NCBI RefSeq assembly: GCF_025290835.2 | Contig: NZ_JAOCQD020000001.1 | Location: 2,046,001 to 2,110,000, forward strand | Direction of reading: 5' to 3' | Source of the DNA: Aquabacterium sp. OR-4 | GTDB lineage: Bacteria; Pseudomonadota; Gammaproteobacteria; Burkholderiales; Burkholderiaceae_C | DNA: 64,000 nt | Part shown: positions 19,991-29,637 of the stretch, in pieces | Layout of the letters: every line of letters begins with the position of its first letter | Numbering within the stretch: position 1 is the first letter of the stretch | Translations under genes and position numbers: made by a program | Notes under the pieces: model-generated | Databases searched by the model: none | What the model was told of the DNA's origin: nothing | What the model saw: the letters and a program-made list of their open reading frames with translations, nothing else

Positions 19991-20393
19991 GAGCCGCGCG
20001 CATGAATTCCACAGCCCGCGGCCCCCGGTGCGCAGCGCGCCGCAGCCGCCACCGCACCGTCACGAAAATGACTCTTTCGTGCAAGTGATTGATTCACCAG
20101 CATTTTTACCTGCACAAAAAAACAGCAATCTAAGCCGAAGCACGTGGTTTCAAGGGCTTGGCGGCCCGCCCAACCGGTTGCCCACAAACTTGTCCACAGA
20201 AGCGGTGGATTGTCGCAGCCCGATCGGCAACACCCGACAACGGCTGACCAGGCCCCCCGCTGCCGGCCAAGCCATAATTCGCCGCGCAGGTGTCTGCCGC
20301 CACTGGCTTTGCTGCGCAGGTGCCTGCAGGCGCTGGCCCGGCCCGGCGCCGCGTTTGCCCACCTGCCCCCGTCACCACTGCAAAGGCCTCTTC
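19991..20393. other. Intergenic region between xseA and exbB with an AT-rich core
   Basis: About 400 bp between divergent genes. A markedly AT-rich segment (about 20061-20140) contains the inverted repeat CACGAAA-N7-TTTCGTG (20061-20081) and a poly-A run. Two DnaA-box-like 9-mers follow: TTGCCCACA at 20178-20186 and TTGTCCACA at 20190-20198 (the latter one base from TTATCCACA). A long in-frame extension of exbB through this region does not look like protein. It probably contains the promoters for both genes. Confidence 0.5.
20061..20081. repeat. Inverted repeat upstream of xseA/exbB
   Basis: Perfect 7-bp arms CACGAAA and TTTCGTG with a 7-bp spacer, in an AT-rich patch about 70 bp before the xseA start. 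It could be a regulator operator or an RNA hairpin. Confidence 0.5.
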
Positions 20394-21035
20394 TTGCTGT
20401 CGATCATCCAAGCCGCCGGTTGGCCGATCTGGCCCCTGATCCTGTGTTCGATCGTGGGCCTGGCCCTGGTCATCGAGCGGATGGTGAGCCTGCGCGCCCG
20501 CCGCATCATGCCGCCCACCCTGCTGGACGAGGTGATGGCCGTCAGCCGCACCAGCCTGCCGTCGATGGACGTGGTGGGCAAGCTGGCCGAAAACTCGCTG
20601 CTGGGCATGGTGCTGGCGTCGGGCCTGCGGGCGGTGATTGCCGAGCCGCGCATCAGCGAGGCCGCGCTGCGCCAGGCCTTCGAGACTGCCGGCCGCGCCG
20701 CCGCCCACCAGCTCGAGCGCTACCTCAACACGCTGGGCACCATTGCCGCGGCCGCGCCGTTGCTGGGCCTGCTGGGCACGGTGGTGGGCATGATCGAGAT
20801 CTTCGGCTCGCAGCCGGCCAGCGGCGTGGGCAACCCGGCCACGCTGGCGCAGGGCATCTCCATCGCGCTGTACAACACCGCCTTCGGCCTGATCATCGCC
20901 ATCCCGGCGCTGATGTTCTACCGCTACTTCCGCGGCCTGATCGACCGCCACTTGCTGGGCCTCGAGCTCGCCGCCGAGCGCATGGTGCCGCAGCTGATGC
21001 GTTTTGCCGTGCGCCAGGCGCCGGCCGGCAAATGA
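20394..21035 (+). CDS. exbB: ExbB/TolQ-family proton channel protein
   Basis: Inner-membrane subunit that, with ExbD, uses proton flow to energise TonB (or TolA). The 213-residue product has three membrane segments and the MotA/TolQ/ExbB domain, including AAAPLLGLLGTVVGMIEIF and the final helix FGLIIAIPALMFYRYF. The start is taken as TTG at 20394, with AAAGG at 20382-20386; codons further upstream encode Pro/Arg-rich shadow sequence. exbD follows after 28 bp. The many TonB receptors in this window would need such an energy supply. Confidence 0.9.
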   Translation: MLSIIQAAGWPIWPLILCSIVGLALVIERMVSLRARRIMPPTLLDEVMAVSRTSLPSMDVVGKLAENSLLGMVLASGLRAVIAEPRISEAALRQAFETAGRAAAHQLERYLNTLGTIAAAAPLLGLLGTVVGMIEIFGSQPASGVGNPATLAQGISIALYNTAFGLIIAIPALMFYRYFRGLIDRHLLGLELAAERMVPQLMRFAVRQAPAGK

Positions 21036-21063
21036 GCCCGGCCGGCACAGCAAGGCAGCAGGC

Positions 21064-21501
21064 ATGAACTTCCGCCGCGGACGCTCGGGCCCCGAAGAGC
21101 CGGAGATCAACCTGATCCCGTTCATCGACGTGCTGCTGGTGGTGATCATCTTCCTGATGCTCACCACCACCTACAGCCGCTACTCCGAGCTGCAGATCAA
21201 CCTGCCGGTGGCCGCCGCCGAGCAGCTGAAGGACCGCCCGGGCGAGGTGCTGGTGAGCGTCAGCGCCGATGGCCGCTACACCATCAACCGCCAGCCGGTG
21301 GATGGCCGCAACATCGAGACCCTGGCCGCCGCACTGCGCAGTGCCGCCGGCGCCGATGGCGCGCAGGCCATCGTCATCGTCTCGGCCGACGCGCTGGCCG
21401 CGCACCAGAGCGTGATCGGCGTGCTCGACGCCGCGCGCCGGGCCGGCCTGCCACGCCTGACCTTCGCCACCCAGCTGCCCGCCGACGGCGGCGCCCGCTG
21501 A
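21064..21501 (+). CDS. exbD: ExbD/TolR-family biopolymer transport protein
   Basis: A 145-residue partner of ExbB. A short cytoplasmic N-terminus (MNFRRGRSGPEEPEINLIPF) leads into one membrane helix with the conserved proton-carrying Asp in FIDVLLVVIIFLML, then a periplasmic domain. Its place between exbB and lpxK is common in Burkholderiales. No tonB gene lies within the window. Confidence 0.93.
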   Translation: MNFRRGRSGPEEPEINLIPFIDVLLVVIIFLMLTTTYSRYSELQINLPVAAAEQLKDRPGEVLVSVSADGRYTINRQPVDGRNIETLAAALRSAAGADGAQAIVIVSADALAAHQSVIGVLDAARRAGLPRLTFATQLPADGGAR

Positions 21502-21515
21502 GCCGAGGCCGGCCC

Positions 21516-22601
21516 ATGCGCCTGGCCGCGGCGCTGATGCGCCTGTGGGTGCAGCCGCAACCCACGCTGGCCGCGCGCCTGCTGCAGCCGCTGTCGGTCC
21601 TGTACGGCGCGCTGGCCGCCCTGCACCGCTGGCACGGCCGGCGCCAGGCCCGCCACGCCCCGGTGCCGGTGCTGGTGGTGGGCAACCTGATCACCGGCGG
21701 CGCCGGCAAGACCCCCACCGTGCTGGCCCTGCTGCCCAGGCTGCGCGCGCTGGGCTTCACGCCGGGCGTGGTGTCGCGCGGCTACGGCCGCCGCGACACC
21801 GCCCTGCGCGAGGTGCAGCGCGACAGCCCGGCCGCCGCCGTGGGCGACGAGCCGTTGCTGATCCATCTGCGCAGCGGTGTGCCAGTGATGGTGGGGGCCG
21901 ACCGCGTGGCCGCGGCGCAGGCGCTGTGCGCGGCCCACCCCGAGCTGGATCTGCTGGTGGCCGACGACGGCCTGCAGCACCACCGCCTGGCACGCCAGGC
22001 CGAACTGTGGGTGTTTGACGAACGCGGCGCCGGCAACGGCCTGCTGCTGCCCGCCGGCCCGCTGCGCCAGGCGGTGCCGCCCGTGCTGCCGGCACATGCG
22101 GCCGTGCTGTACACCGCGCCGCGGCCCAGCACGGCACTGCCCGGCAGTTGCGGCCAACGCCAGCTGGGCAGCTTGCGGCCGCTGGCCGACTGGTGGCAGG
22201 GCCCCGACGACGCGACGGCACGCCGCACGCCCACAGCCGATGGCTGGATGCAGCTGCGCGGCCGCCCGGTGCTGGCGGCGGCCGGCCTGGCCCGGCCCGA
22301 GCCCTTTTTTGCCATGCTGCAGGCGCGTGGCCTGCAGATCACCCGGCTGCCGCTGGCCGACCACCATGGCTTCGACCCCCTGCCCTGGGATGCCGATGCC
22401 GAGCTGGACGTGATCGTCACCGAGAAGGACGCGGTCAAGCTGCGCCCCGGCCGCACCGGCCAGGCCCGCGTGTGGGTGGCGGCGCTAGACTTCCAGCCTG
22501 ACGCCGGTTTCGATGCCGCCCTGCGCACGCTGTGCACCCGCCTGCGCCCGGCGCGGGCGGCCGCCGCGGCGCCCCAACCCTCTTCTGCCCCATCCCGATG
22601 A
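21516..22601 (+). CDS. lpxK: Tetraacyldisaccharide 4'-kinase LpxK
   Basis: Inner-membrane-associated kinase that phosphorylates the 4' position of the lipid A disaccharide. The 361-residue product has the N-terminal hydrophobic helix and the P-loop [12 protein letters not shown] preceded by [10 protein letters not shown]. Other conserved blocks are [19 protein letters not shown] and FDERGAGNG. The stop overlaps the start of the Trm112-like gene by ATGA. The block exbB-exbD-lpxK-trm112-kdsB-adk is a conserved envelope-biosynthesis neighbourhood. Confidence 0.96.
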   Translation: MRLAAALMRLWVQPQPTLAARLLQPLSVLYGALAALHRWHGRRQARHAPVPVLVVGNLITGGAGKTPTVLALLPRLRALGFTPGVVSRGYGRRDTALREVQRDSPAAAVGDEPLLIHLRSGVPVMVGADRVAAAQALCAAHPELDLLVADDGLQHHRLARQAELWVFDERGAGNGLLLPAGPLRQAVPPVLPAHAAVLYTAPRPSTALPGSCGQRQLGSLRPLADWWQGPDDATARRTPTADGWMQLRGRPVLAAAGLARPEPFFAMLQARGLQITRLPLADHHGFDPLPWDADAELDVIVTEKDAVKLRPGRTGQARVWVAALDFQPDAGFDAALRTLCTRLRPARAAAAAPQPSSAPSR

Positions 22602-22819
22602 GCCTGGATCACCGCCTGATCGACCTGCTGGTCTGCCCCGTGTGCAAGGGCCCGCTGCAGCTCACCCGCAGCGAGGCCGGCCTGGCCCACGAGCTGCAAT
22701 GCCCGGCCGACCGCCTGGCCTTTGCCGTGCGTGACGGCATACCGGTGATGCTGGAATCCGAAGCGCGCGTGCTCGACGGCGAGCCGCCGGCCGCCACGGC
22801 CCTGCCCCGCCTGGGCTGA
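22598..22819 (+). CDS. Trm112-like zinc-ribbon protein (YcaR family)
   Basis: A 73-residue protein with the family signature [15 protein letters not shown] and a later [21 protein letters not shown], which together resemble the Trm112/UPF0434 zinc-ribbon fold. One of the usual second-pair Cys residues is absent, as in many proteobacterial members. In enterobacteria it lies between lpxK and kdsB exactly as here. Its biochemical role in bacteria is unclear. It is translationally coupled to lpxK. Confidence 0.93.
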   Translation: MSLDHRLIDLLVCPVCKGPLQLTRSEAGLAHELQCPADRLAFAVRDGIPVMLESEARVLDGEPPAATALPRLG

Positions 22820-22921
22820 ACCAGCCCCTCCCCCGCTGCCCGCTCCGCTGCGGCACTTGCCATCCCGCACGCACCGGCGCAGCTGCGCCACCCGCCTGCC
22901 GCGCCTGAACCCAATCTCCCG

Positions 22922-23698
22922 ATGAGCTTCACCGTCCTGATCCCGGCCCGCCTGGCCAGCACCCGACTGCCCGACAAGCCCCTGGCCAGCCTGGGCGGCG
23001 TGCCGATGGTGGTGCGCGTGGCCCAGGCCGCGCGCCGCAGCCAGGCCACGCAGGTGGTGGTGGCGGCCGACGACGCCCGCATCGTGGCAGCCTGCACCGA
23101 GCACGGCGTGGCCGCCGTGCTGACCCGCAGCGACCATCCCAGCGGCAGCGACCGCCTGGCCGAGGCCTGCGAGCAGCTGGGCCTGGACGGCGACGCCCGG
23201 GTGGTCAATGTGCAGGGCGACGAGCCCTTGATCGCACCGGCCATGATCGATGCCTGCGCAGACCTGCTCGACAGCCGGCCCGACTGCGTGATGGCCACCG
23301 TGGCCCATGCCATCGACGACAGCGCCGAGTTCATCAATCCCAATGTGGTGAAGGTGGTGCTCGACGCGCAGCAGCGTGCGCTGTACTTCTCGCGCGCACC
23401 CATCGGCTGGTGGCGTGACGGCTTTGCCAACGGCCTGGGCCCGGACAGCGCCCTGCCCGCCGCGCCGGGCCTGCCAGCACCGCTGCGCCATGTGGGCCTG
23501 TATGCCTACCGCGCCCGCTTTCTGCGCCGCTTTCCGCAGCTGCCGGTGGCGCCGCTCGAAACGCTGGAGTCGCTCGAGCAGCTGCGCGTGCTGTGGCATG
23601 GCGAACGCATCGCGGTGCATGTCAGCACCGAGCGCCCCGGCCCCGGCGTCGACACCCCGGACGACCTGGCCCGCGTGCGCGCACTGTTCGAGGCTTGA
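22922..23698 (+). CDS. kdsB: 3-deoxy-manno-octulosonate cytidylyltransferase
   Basis: Activates the LPS sugar Kdo as CMP-Kdo in the cytoplasm. The 258-residue product shows the nucleotide-binding N-terminus [20 protein letters not shown], the [13 protein letters not shown] block and the [11 protein letters not shown] motif. The nucleotidyltransferase fold is complete, ending in [13 protein letters not shown]. About 100 bp separate it from the preceding gene, so it may have its own promoter as well as readthrough. Confidence 0.97.
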   Translation: MSFTVLIPARLASTRLPDKPLASLGGVPMVVRVAQAARRSQATQVVVAADDARIVAACTEHGVAAVLTRSDHPSGSDRLAEACEQLGLDGDARVVNVQGDEPLIAPAMIDACADLLDSRPDCVMATVAHAIDDSAEFINPNVVKVVLDAQQRALYFSRAPIGWWRDGFANGLGPDSALPAAPGLPAPLRHVGLYAYRARFLRRFPQLPVAPLETLESLEQLRVLWHGERIAVHVSTERPGPGVDTPDDLARVRALFEA

Positions 23699-23840
23699 GC
23701 AGCGGCCGCGCCTGACGCGCCGGTGTGGCCCCAGCGGGGCATCCGGCGTGGCGCGATGGCGCAGAACAGGCTGTGGCCAGCCGCGCTACCCCGTGTCTTC
23801 CCCGGGGCGCCGCGTCAGCTTCGTGCAGGGGGGCGCGTGA

Positions 23841-24599
<759 letters not shown>

Positions 24600-24616
24600 G
24601 CGCCACACCTGCCACC

Positions 24617-24638
24617 AGCCGCCTGCGGGCGGCTTTTT
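24617..24638 (+). terminator. Rho-independent terminator of adk
   Basis: Stem GCCGCC/GGCGGC with a 4-nt loop followed by TTTTTT, 18 bp after the stop codon. Confidence 0.9.
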
Positions 24639-24650
24639 TGCATCCGCTGA

Positions 24651-24672
24651 TTGACGTTAACGTCAACGTCAA
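24651..24672. promoter_or_regulatory. Perfect palindromic operator ahead of the SDR gene, plus an extra half site
   Basis: TTGACGTTAACGTCAA is a perfect 16-bp palindrome, followed immediately by another CGTCAA half site, 28 bp before the SDR start codon. From memory, it resembles operators described for MerR-family regulators of branched-chain amino acid and acyl-CoA catabolism (LiuR type). The regulator is not in the window. Confidence 0.7.
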
Positions 24673-24699
24673 CCAACATCACCCGCAAGGAGCAACCGA

Positions 24700-25479
24700 A
24701 TGGACATCGCAGGCAAGAGTTTCATCGTCACCGGCGGCGCGTCGGGGTTGGGCGAAGGCACGGTGCGCATGCTGGTGCGCGAAGGCGCCAGGGTGGTCAT
24801 CGCCGACCTGCAGGCCGACAAGGGCCAGGCCCTGGCCGCCGAGCTGGGCGCGGGCAACGCCGCCTTCGTGCGCTGCGACGTCAGCCAGGAGGCCGACGGC
24901 CGTGCCGCCGTGGCGGCCGCCCAGGCGCTGGCCACACCGGGCGGCCAGTTCATGGGCCTGGTCAACTGCGCCGGCATCGCACCGGCCGTGAAGACCGTGG
25001 GCAAGGACGGCGCGCACCCGCTCGACACCTTCACCAAGACCATCACGGTCAACCTGATCGGCAGCTTCAACATGATCCGCCTGGCCGCCGAGGCCATGTG
25101 CGCCAACGCGCCCGAGCCCACCGGCGAGCGCGGCGTGATCATCAACACCGCCAGCGTGGCCGCCTACGACGGCCAGATCGGCCAGGCCGCCTACGCCGCC
25201 AGCAAGGGCGGCGTGGTCGGCATGACCCTGCCGATCGCCCGCGACCTGGCCCGCAACGGCATCCGCGTGATGACCATCGCCCCGGGCATCTTCGGCACCC
25301 CGATGCTGTTCTCGATGCCCCAGGCCGTACAGGACGCCCTGGCCGCCGGCGTGCCCTTCCCCAGCCGCCTGGGCGCCCCGGCCGACTACGCCAAGCTGGT
25401 CAAGAGCATCGTCGAGAACGACATGCTCAACGGCGAGGTGATCCGGCTGGATGGGGCGATACGGTTGGCGCCGAAGTGA
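24700..25479 (+). CDS. Short-chain dehydrogenase, 3-hydroxyacyl-CoA dehydrogenase type II-like
   Basis: A 259-residue NAD-dependent SDR. The nucleotide motif [10 protein letters not shown], the NNAG-equivalent VNCAGIAPA, and the catalytic Ser ([10 protein letters not shown]) and Tyr/Lys (YAASKGG) are all visible. The protein closely resembles mammalian HSD17B10-type enzymes, which act on 3-hydroxyacyl-CoA and 2-methyl-3-hydroxybutyryl-CoA in isoleucine and fatty-acid breakdown. The sequence between the tetrad and the C-terminus ([22 protein letters not shown]) supports this subgroup. The palindromic operator upstream fits a catabolic role. Exact substrate is inferred. Confidence 0.9.
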   Translation: MDIAGKSFIVTGGASGLGEGTVRMLVREGARVVIADLQADKGQALAAELGAGNAAFVRCDVSQEADGRAAVAAAQALATPGGQFMGLVNCAGIAPAVKTVGKDGAHPLDTFTKTITVNLIGSFNMIRLAAEAMCANAPEPTGERGVIINTASVAAYDGQIGQAAYAASKGGVVGMTLPIARDLARNGIRVMTIAPGIFGTPMLFSMPQAVQDALAAGVPFPSRLGAPADYAKLVKSIVENDMLNGEVIRLDGAIRLAPK

Positions 25480-25527
25480 GGCCATGGGGCTGACATGGCT
25501 TGAACCTCAGTTGATGGCCACGCCACG

Positions 25528-25552
25528 AGCCCCGGCAAGCCGGGGCTTTTTT
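25528..25552 (+). terminator. Rho-independent terminator of the SDR gene
   Basis: An 8-bp stem AGCCCCGG/CCGGGGCT with a 4-nt loop and a TTTTT tail, 49 bp after the stop. Confidence 0.92.
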
Positions 25553-25587
25553 GCAGCGCCCGCTGCGCCACAGTGTTGAGAAGCAGA

Positions 25588-25610
25588 GCAGGTGGGCGTC
25601 GCCCACCTGC
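25588..25610 (-). terminator. Hairpin just after the first TonB receptor gene
   Basis: A perfect 10-bp stem GCAGGTGGGC/GCCCACCTGC with a 3-nt loop, 9 bp beyond the receptor stop on the minus strand. Only a broken T tract follows. Confidence 0.55.
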
Positions 25611-25618
25611 CTGCGTCA

Positions 25619-28315
25619 TCAGAACGAATAGCTTGCGCGAGCGTAGTACTTGCGGCCGGTGGGGTCGGCGAAACGCGGGTCATAGTTGGCCTGGAAGACC
25701 TCACCCTGATTCGAGTACGGCGGCTCACGATCCGTCGCGTTGTTCACGCCAATCGTGAGATCCAGGCCCTTCATCGGCTTCCAACCCATGAACAGATCAA
25801 GCGTCGCATACGCATTGACCGTATTGGACGGGTCCTGATCCACGTAGCCACTCTTGTAGTGCGCTGCACCACCAAGAGTGAAGTTACCCACCGCCCAACG
25901 GGCCGTGGCCGTGTGCTGCAAACGGAAGATGGGGGCCAGGCCGACGTAAACGCCCACGTTCTGGTTCCACGGGCCCTTGGCGAAATCCTGGTACTCGTAC
26001 TTGGTAACGTAGGTGCCATTCAAGCCGAGATTCAGGTTACCCGACGCGCCAAGGTTGAGCTTCAGGCTGGCACTGATGTCAACGCCGTTGGTGTTGGTCC
26101 CGCCGAGGTTCTGCTGACGCAGATCCAGGTAACCACAGGTTGCACCAGGGCAGGAAAAGCCATCGATCGACAGGTCACCCGTTGAATTGCGCTTGATGTA
26201 CTGGGCAAACGTGGCTGCGTCCCCGAGCACGGTGGTTTCGGACAACGCCGCGATCGTGTCCTGCAGGCGAACCCACCACAGATCGGCCCCGACCGAGAAG
26301 TTCGCGGTGGGTTCGAACACCAAGCCGAAGGTCATGTTCTTCGACTTCTCCGGCTTGAGGTTCGTGTTGCCACCCGTCAGACGCTGGAACTGCACTTTGC
26401 AGTTCAGCGCGGTCGACTTGCCGCTGATCGCGGTCTTGCCGTCCGGGCAGTTGATCGGATCACTGACCGTACCCGTGTTGGTGTACGACTGCGAGGCATT
26501 CAGTTCATACAGCGACGGCGCGCGGAAACCTGTGGAGGCACTGCCACGAATCAACAGTTCCTTGGTCGGCTGGAAGCGGATACCGACCTTCGGGTTGGTG
26601 GTGCTGCCGAAATCGCTGTAGTTGTCGTAGCGACCTGCCAAAGTCACGTCCAACGTCTTGAGCAACGGGATGTTGATTTCGGCAAAAAGCGCGGTGACAT
26701 TCCGGCTTCCGGCTGAAACTGCCGTCGGATCAACACCGGTGCTGGCCACCAGCTTTTCAGCCACTGGCGGATTGGAGGCGGACAGAAAATCTTCCTTCCG
26801 TGCCTCAGCGCCGATTGCCAGCGCCACCTTGCGGCCGCTGCCCAGCCAGTCGCCCAACTCGCGGCTGGCCTTGGCGTCGACAGTGGTCACCTTGCCCTTG
26901 TGGTTTTGCAGGTTGCCACCCAGCAGCGCCGCCTGGATGGCTGCTGCACCGGCCGCCGACTGCGCACCGAAGGGGTTGATCAAGCCATCAGCCATGGCCT
27001 TTGCGATGGCGTTGCCATCGCTGTAGCCGGTGACGTCCTCCTTGATCTTGTTCTCGTTGTAACTCACGCCCGTCTGGTAATCCCAGTTGGCGAAGGTGCC
27101 ATCCAAACTGGCCAGCAGACGCTGCTGGTCATTGGTGGAGATGTTGGTGCGCTGACCACCAGCCAAGGCACGCCATTTGACGATGATGAAGCCCGGACGC
27201 AGCACAACGCCGGTGCGCGGGTTCATGTTCGCGACCGTGTAATTCGGGTCTAGCGTGATGTTCGAGGCCACCGTGCCGTTGCCCGGGTAGTACGGGTTCA
27301 ACGAACCATCGGCGTTGGTGCGATTCATCCACAAGGTGCCGTACGGCACCGGCGCGATGCGGGTTGTCGCCTTGTTCTGGGTGCCGAACCACTCCATCGC
27401 CAGGGTGTGATCGCTACCGAGTGCCAGCGATCCGCGAAGCATGGCCGACTTGCGCTCGGTCTTGGCCGTGTAGTCGACGAACTTCGACGTTGCAATGAAG
27501 CACGAGGTGCCGTCGCCCGCCTGCACCAGGTAACTGGGATCATTGCAATCCGGTGCCGCAGGGTTGCCCGTGACCGAGCCATCTTGGTAGTAGTTGGCCG
27601 GGAAGGGCGTCGGCGACAGACCACCGGGGAAGCGCGCATTGAACGGCCGCTCATCACCCGCGATGGGCTGGGTGCGCGCCACGTCAATGAAGCCGAAGAC
27701 ATTGAAGCCATTCTTCGACAGGTCGCCAAATCCAAAACCGACGTTTGCGGATTCAGCGTTGCCGCCCTTGCTTTGCGGACGATCCACACCGAGGGTAATG
27801 CTGCCACCCGCGTGATCCTTGCGGGTGATGAAGTTGATCACGCCACCGATGGCGTCGGTGCCGTACAGCGACGAGGCGCCGTCACGCAGCACTTCAACGC
27901 GATCGAGCGCGGCAAACGGGATCATGTTCAGGTCGACCGCCGCGCCGTCGATCGCGTTGTTCGCGATGCGGCGGCCGTTCAACAGCACCAAGGTCTTGCT
28001 CGCACCAATGCCTCGCACGTCGGCAAAGGCAGCACCGCCGGTGCCAGCGCCTACCTGCTGGCTCGAGCTCTGGGTCATCTGCACCGCGCTGATCGAGGAC
28101 ATGATCTGCTCGATGCTGGTAACGCCTTGCGCCTTCAGCGTCTCCATCTTGATGACAGAAACGGGCACAGAGGTCTCGGCGTCAATGCGCTTGATGGCCG
28201 AACCGGTGATTTCGACGCGCTGTGTCTCTTGGGCCAGCGCAGACGCGCCGAACAGGGCCAGGCCGCTGCCGAAAGCGGCAACCAGGCTTCGAGTCAGGAT
28301 GGATTGTTTGAACAT
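25619..28315 (-). CDS. TonB-dependent outer-membrane receptor (first of a related pair)
   Basis: An 898-residue outer-membrane beta-barrel importer. A signal peptide (MFKQSILTRSLVAAFGSGLA..., cleavage near ALAQE) is followed by the plug domain starting RVEITGSAIKRIDAE, with VLLNGRRIA and VLRDGASSLYGTDAIGGVINF, and then a long barrel ending in aromatic F (ARASYSF). The EITGSxIKR plug start is typical of large TonB receptors for peptides or polysaccharides rather than siderophores, but the substrate cannot be told. The start at MFKQS has the signal sequence directly after it. The receptor at 31930-34692 is a relative; IS66 lies between them. Confidence 0.92.
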   Translation of the reverse strand: MFKQSILTRSLVAAFGSGLALFGASALAQETQRVEITGSAIKRIDAETSVPVSVIKMETLKAQGVTSIEQIMSSISAVQMTQSSSQQVGAGTGGAAFADVRGIGASKTLVLLNGRRIANNAIDGAAVDLNMIPFAALDRVEVLRDGASSLYGTDAIGGVINFITRKDHAGGSITLGVDRPQSKGGNAESANVGFGFGDLSKNGFNVFGFIDVARTQPIAGDERPFNARFPGGLSPTPFPANYYQDGSVTGNPAAPDCNDPSYLVQAGDGTSCFIATSKFVDYTAKTERKSAMLRGSLALGSDHTLAMEWFGTQNKATTRIAPVPYGTLWMNRTNADGSLNPYYPGNGTVASNITLDPNYTVANMNPRTGVVLRPGFIIVKWRALAGGQRTNISTNDQQRLLASLDGTFANWDYQTGVSYNENKIKEDVTGYSDGNAIAKAMADGLINPFGAQSAAGAAAIQAALLGGNLQNHKGKVTTVDAKASRELGDWLGSGRKVALAIGAEARKEDFLSASNPPVAEKLVASTGVDPTAVSAGSRNVTALFAEINIPLLKTLDVTLAGRYDNYSDFGSTTNPKVGIRFQPTKELLIRGSASTGFRAPSLYELNASQSYTNTGTVSDPINCPDGKTAISGKSTALNCKVQFQRLTGGNTNLKPEKSKNMTFGLVFEPTANFSVGADLWWVRLQDTIAALSETTVLGDAATFAQYIKRNSTGDLSIDGFSCPGATCGYLDLRQQNLGGTNTNGVDISASLKLNLGASGNLNLGLNGTYVTKYEYQDFAKGPWNQNVGVYVGLAPIFRLQHTATARWAVGNFTLGGAAHYKSGYVDQDPSNTVNAYATLDLFMGWKPMKGLDLTIGVNNATDREPPYSNQGEVFQANYDPRFADPTGRKYYARASYSF

Positions 28316-28428
28316 GAGTGCTCCTCTGTCGCAAAATTTGCAAAGGCTGGATGGACCGTGAATCGCCCGGTCGCGCGCGGGTTTTGTGAACCCGAGGTGA
28401 ACCGGTAGCGAAAACATGTGAACCCATT

Positions 28429-28446
28429 CTGGTTCATCGTTTCGCT
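28429..28446. promoter_or_regulatory. Inverted repeat TGAACC-N6-GGTTCA upstream of the first TonB receptor
   Basis: Perfect 6-bp arms with a 6-bp spacer, 114 bp before the receptor start. Two more TGAACC words at 28387 and 28398 lie in the same orientation. It could be an operator; the regulator is unknown. Confidence 0.45.
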
Positions 28447-28778
28447 CGAACCAGCCTCGGGAAAGTCACTACGTAGCGGCTCGAAGCTCGAGCGCCCGAT
28501 CTCAGTGCACGACGCATCCAGCTTGGCACCACCATGGAAATCAGGCCGAACCAAACACCTTGTCGACGTGCTCCGTTGACCCGCCACCGAGCCAGTGACT
28601 AGGGGGAACTCTCTATTCTTGCGGCATCAGGCGTTGGTGAATAGCAACGAACGACCCGCACGGAGCGAAGCAGCCAGCACATGACCCTGCCCAGGGCGAC
28701 GACGCCGAAGCCACTGTGACAGAGCAACGGTTGCACCTGACGGAACATGGGTCGGCCATGTGAAGCGGCGCGCCTGCA

Positions 28779-28786
28779 TGCACATC
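28779..28786. repeat. Left 8-bp target-site duplication of the IS66 element
   Basis: TGCACATC, identical to 31838-31845. Eight bases is the duplication length known for IS66-family transposition. Confidence 0.92.
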
Positions 28787-28812
28787 GTGAGCGGCTAGCC
28801 ATCCCATCTTGA
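28787..28812 (+). repeat. Left terminal inverted repeat of IS66
   Basis: Starts GTGAGCGGCTAGCC and ends TCCCATCTTGA. It pairs with the right end with three mismatches in 26 bp. Confidence 0.92.
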
Positions 28813-28858
28813 ACGACAGCGATCGTCGCGCCAGTCTCGTGTCCACGACAACTCTGTC

Positions 28859-29224
28859 ATGGACACGATGGAACACTCGACACGCAAGAAGGTGCGCCAG
28901 CATCCCCCCGCGCTGAGGCAACAGGTGCTGGCGGAATGCGAGCAGCCCGGCGCATCGGTGGCCAGTGTGGCGCAGTCGCACGGTCTGAACGCGAACATGG
29001 TGCATGCCTGGCGCCGGCAGGAACGGGTTGCAGCGGCCGCACAGGACGCGAATGCTGCGACTCCAGCCCCGCAGTTCATCGCGCTGCCGCTGCCGCCGAG
29101 CACGGCCGGCGCGCTGCCGGACATCCGCATCGAGCTGCGCCGTGGCGCGACCACCGTGAGCATCATCTGGCCCGGCCAGGCCGCCAGCGAGTGCGGGGCT
29201 TGGCTGCGGGAGTGGCTGCGTTGA
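28859..29224 (+). CDS. tnpA: IS66 TnpA-like (IS3-type helix-turn-helix) protein
   Basis: A 121-residue accessory transposition protein. The N-terminal half is a helix-turn-helix of the IS66 TnpA/IS3 OrfA type (LRQQVLAECEQPGASVASVA, then GLNANMVHAWRRQER). The C-terminal half is a variable beta-rich tail (PDIRIELRRGATTVSIIWP). It is the first gene of the element, and its stop overlaps the tnpB start (TTGA). An alternative start is the ATG at 28868. Confidence 0.92.
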   Translation: MDTMEHSTRKKVRQHPPALRQQVLAECEQPGASVASVAQSHGLNANMVHAWRRQERVAAAAQDANAATPAPQFIALPLPPSTAGALPDIRIELRRGATTVSIIWPGQAASECGAWLREWLR

Positions 29225-29565
29225 TCCGTATCGACACGCTGTGGTTGTGCACCCAGCCGCAGGACATGCGTGCCGGTGCCGACCGGCTGCTGACAGTGGT
29301 GGTCAACACGCTGGGCGAGGCGCGCGCGCACCACGGCTACCTCTTCGCCAATGCGCGCGCAAGCCGGCTCAAGCTGCTCGTGCACGACGGCTTCGGCGTG
29401 TGGTGCGCCACGCGCCGGCTGCATGCTGGCCGCTTCGTCAGGCACACGGCCGAGGCGGGCTCGGCAGCTTGCGCGTTGCAGCTCAGCACGCAGCAGTTCG
29501 AGGCGCTGACGCTGGGCCTGCCCTGGCAGCGCCTGGGCGAACTGGCCACCATACGCCGCTGCTGA
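29221..29565 (+). CDS. tnpB: IS66 TnpB protein (IS66 Orf2-like)
   Basis: A 114-residue protein of the IS66 TnpB family. The signature is WLCTQPQDMRAGADRLL near the N-terminus, followed by HGYLFANARASRLKLLVHDGFGVW and a C-terminal LSTQQFEALTLGLPW. Its role in transposition is required but mechanistically unclear. Start is TTG at 29221, overlapping the tnpA stop; family members align from this residue (MIRID). Confidence 0.92.
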   Translation: MIRIDTLWLCTQPQDMRAGADRLLTVVVNTLGEARAHHGYLFANARASRLKLLVHDGFGVWCATRRLHAGRFVRHTAEAGSAACALQLSTQQFEALTLGLPWQRLGELATIRRC

Positions 29566-29637
29566 TCGAGCAATACGACGGCCGGGGGCCGTTGACAGCA
29601 CAAGTGCCAATGGTGCCGTGGCGGCAGGCGCGGCACC

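Larger units (their letters stand above)
28316..28786. other. Leader/intergenic region before the first TonB receptor, up to the IS66 element
   Basis: About 470 bp without a supported gene. The receptor-proximal 140 bp carry repeated TGAACC words (28387, 28398, 28429) and an inverted partner GGTTCA (28441). The remainder up to the IS66 left end shows no coding signal. It was presumably continuous with the sequence right of the IS (from 31846) before insertion. Confidence 0.5.

Noticed and set aside
19989..20393. N-terminal extension of ExbB by 135 residues
   Set aside because: The translation is Pro/Arg/Cys-rich with no family similarity, and the region is AT-rich with inverted repeats, i.e. 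regulatory.
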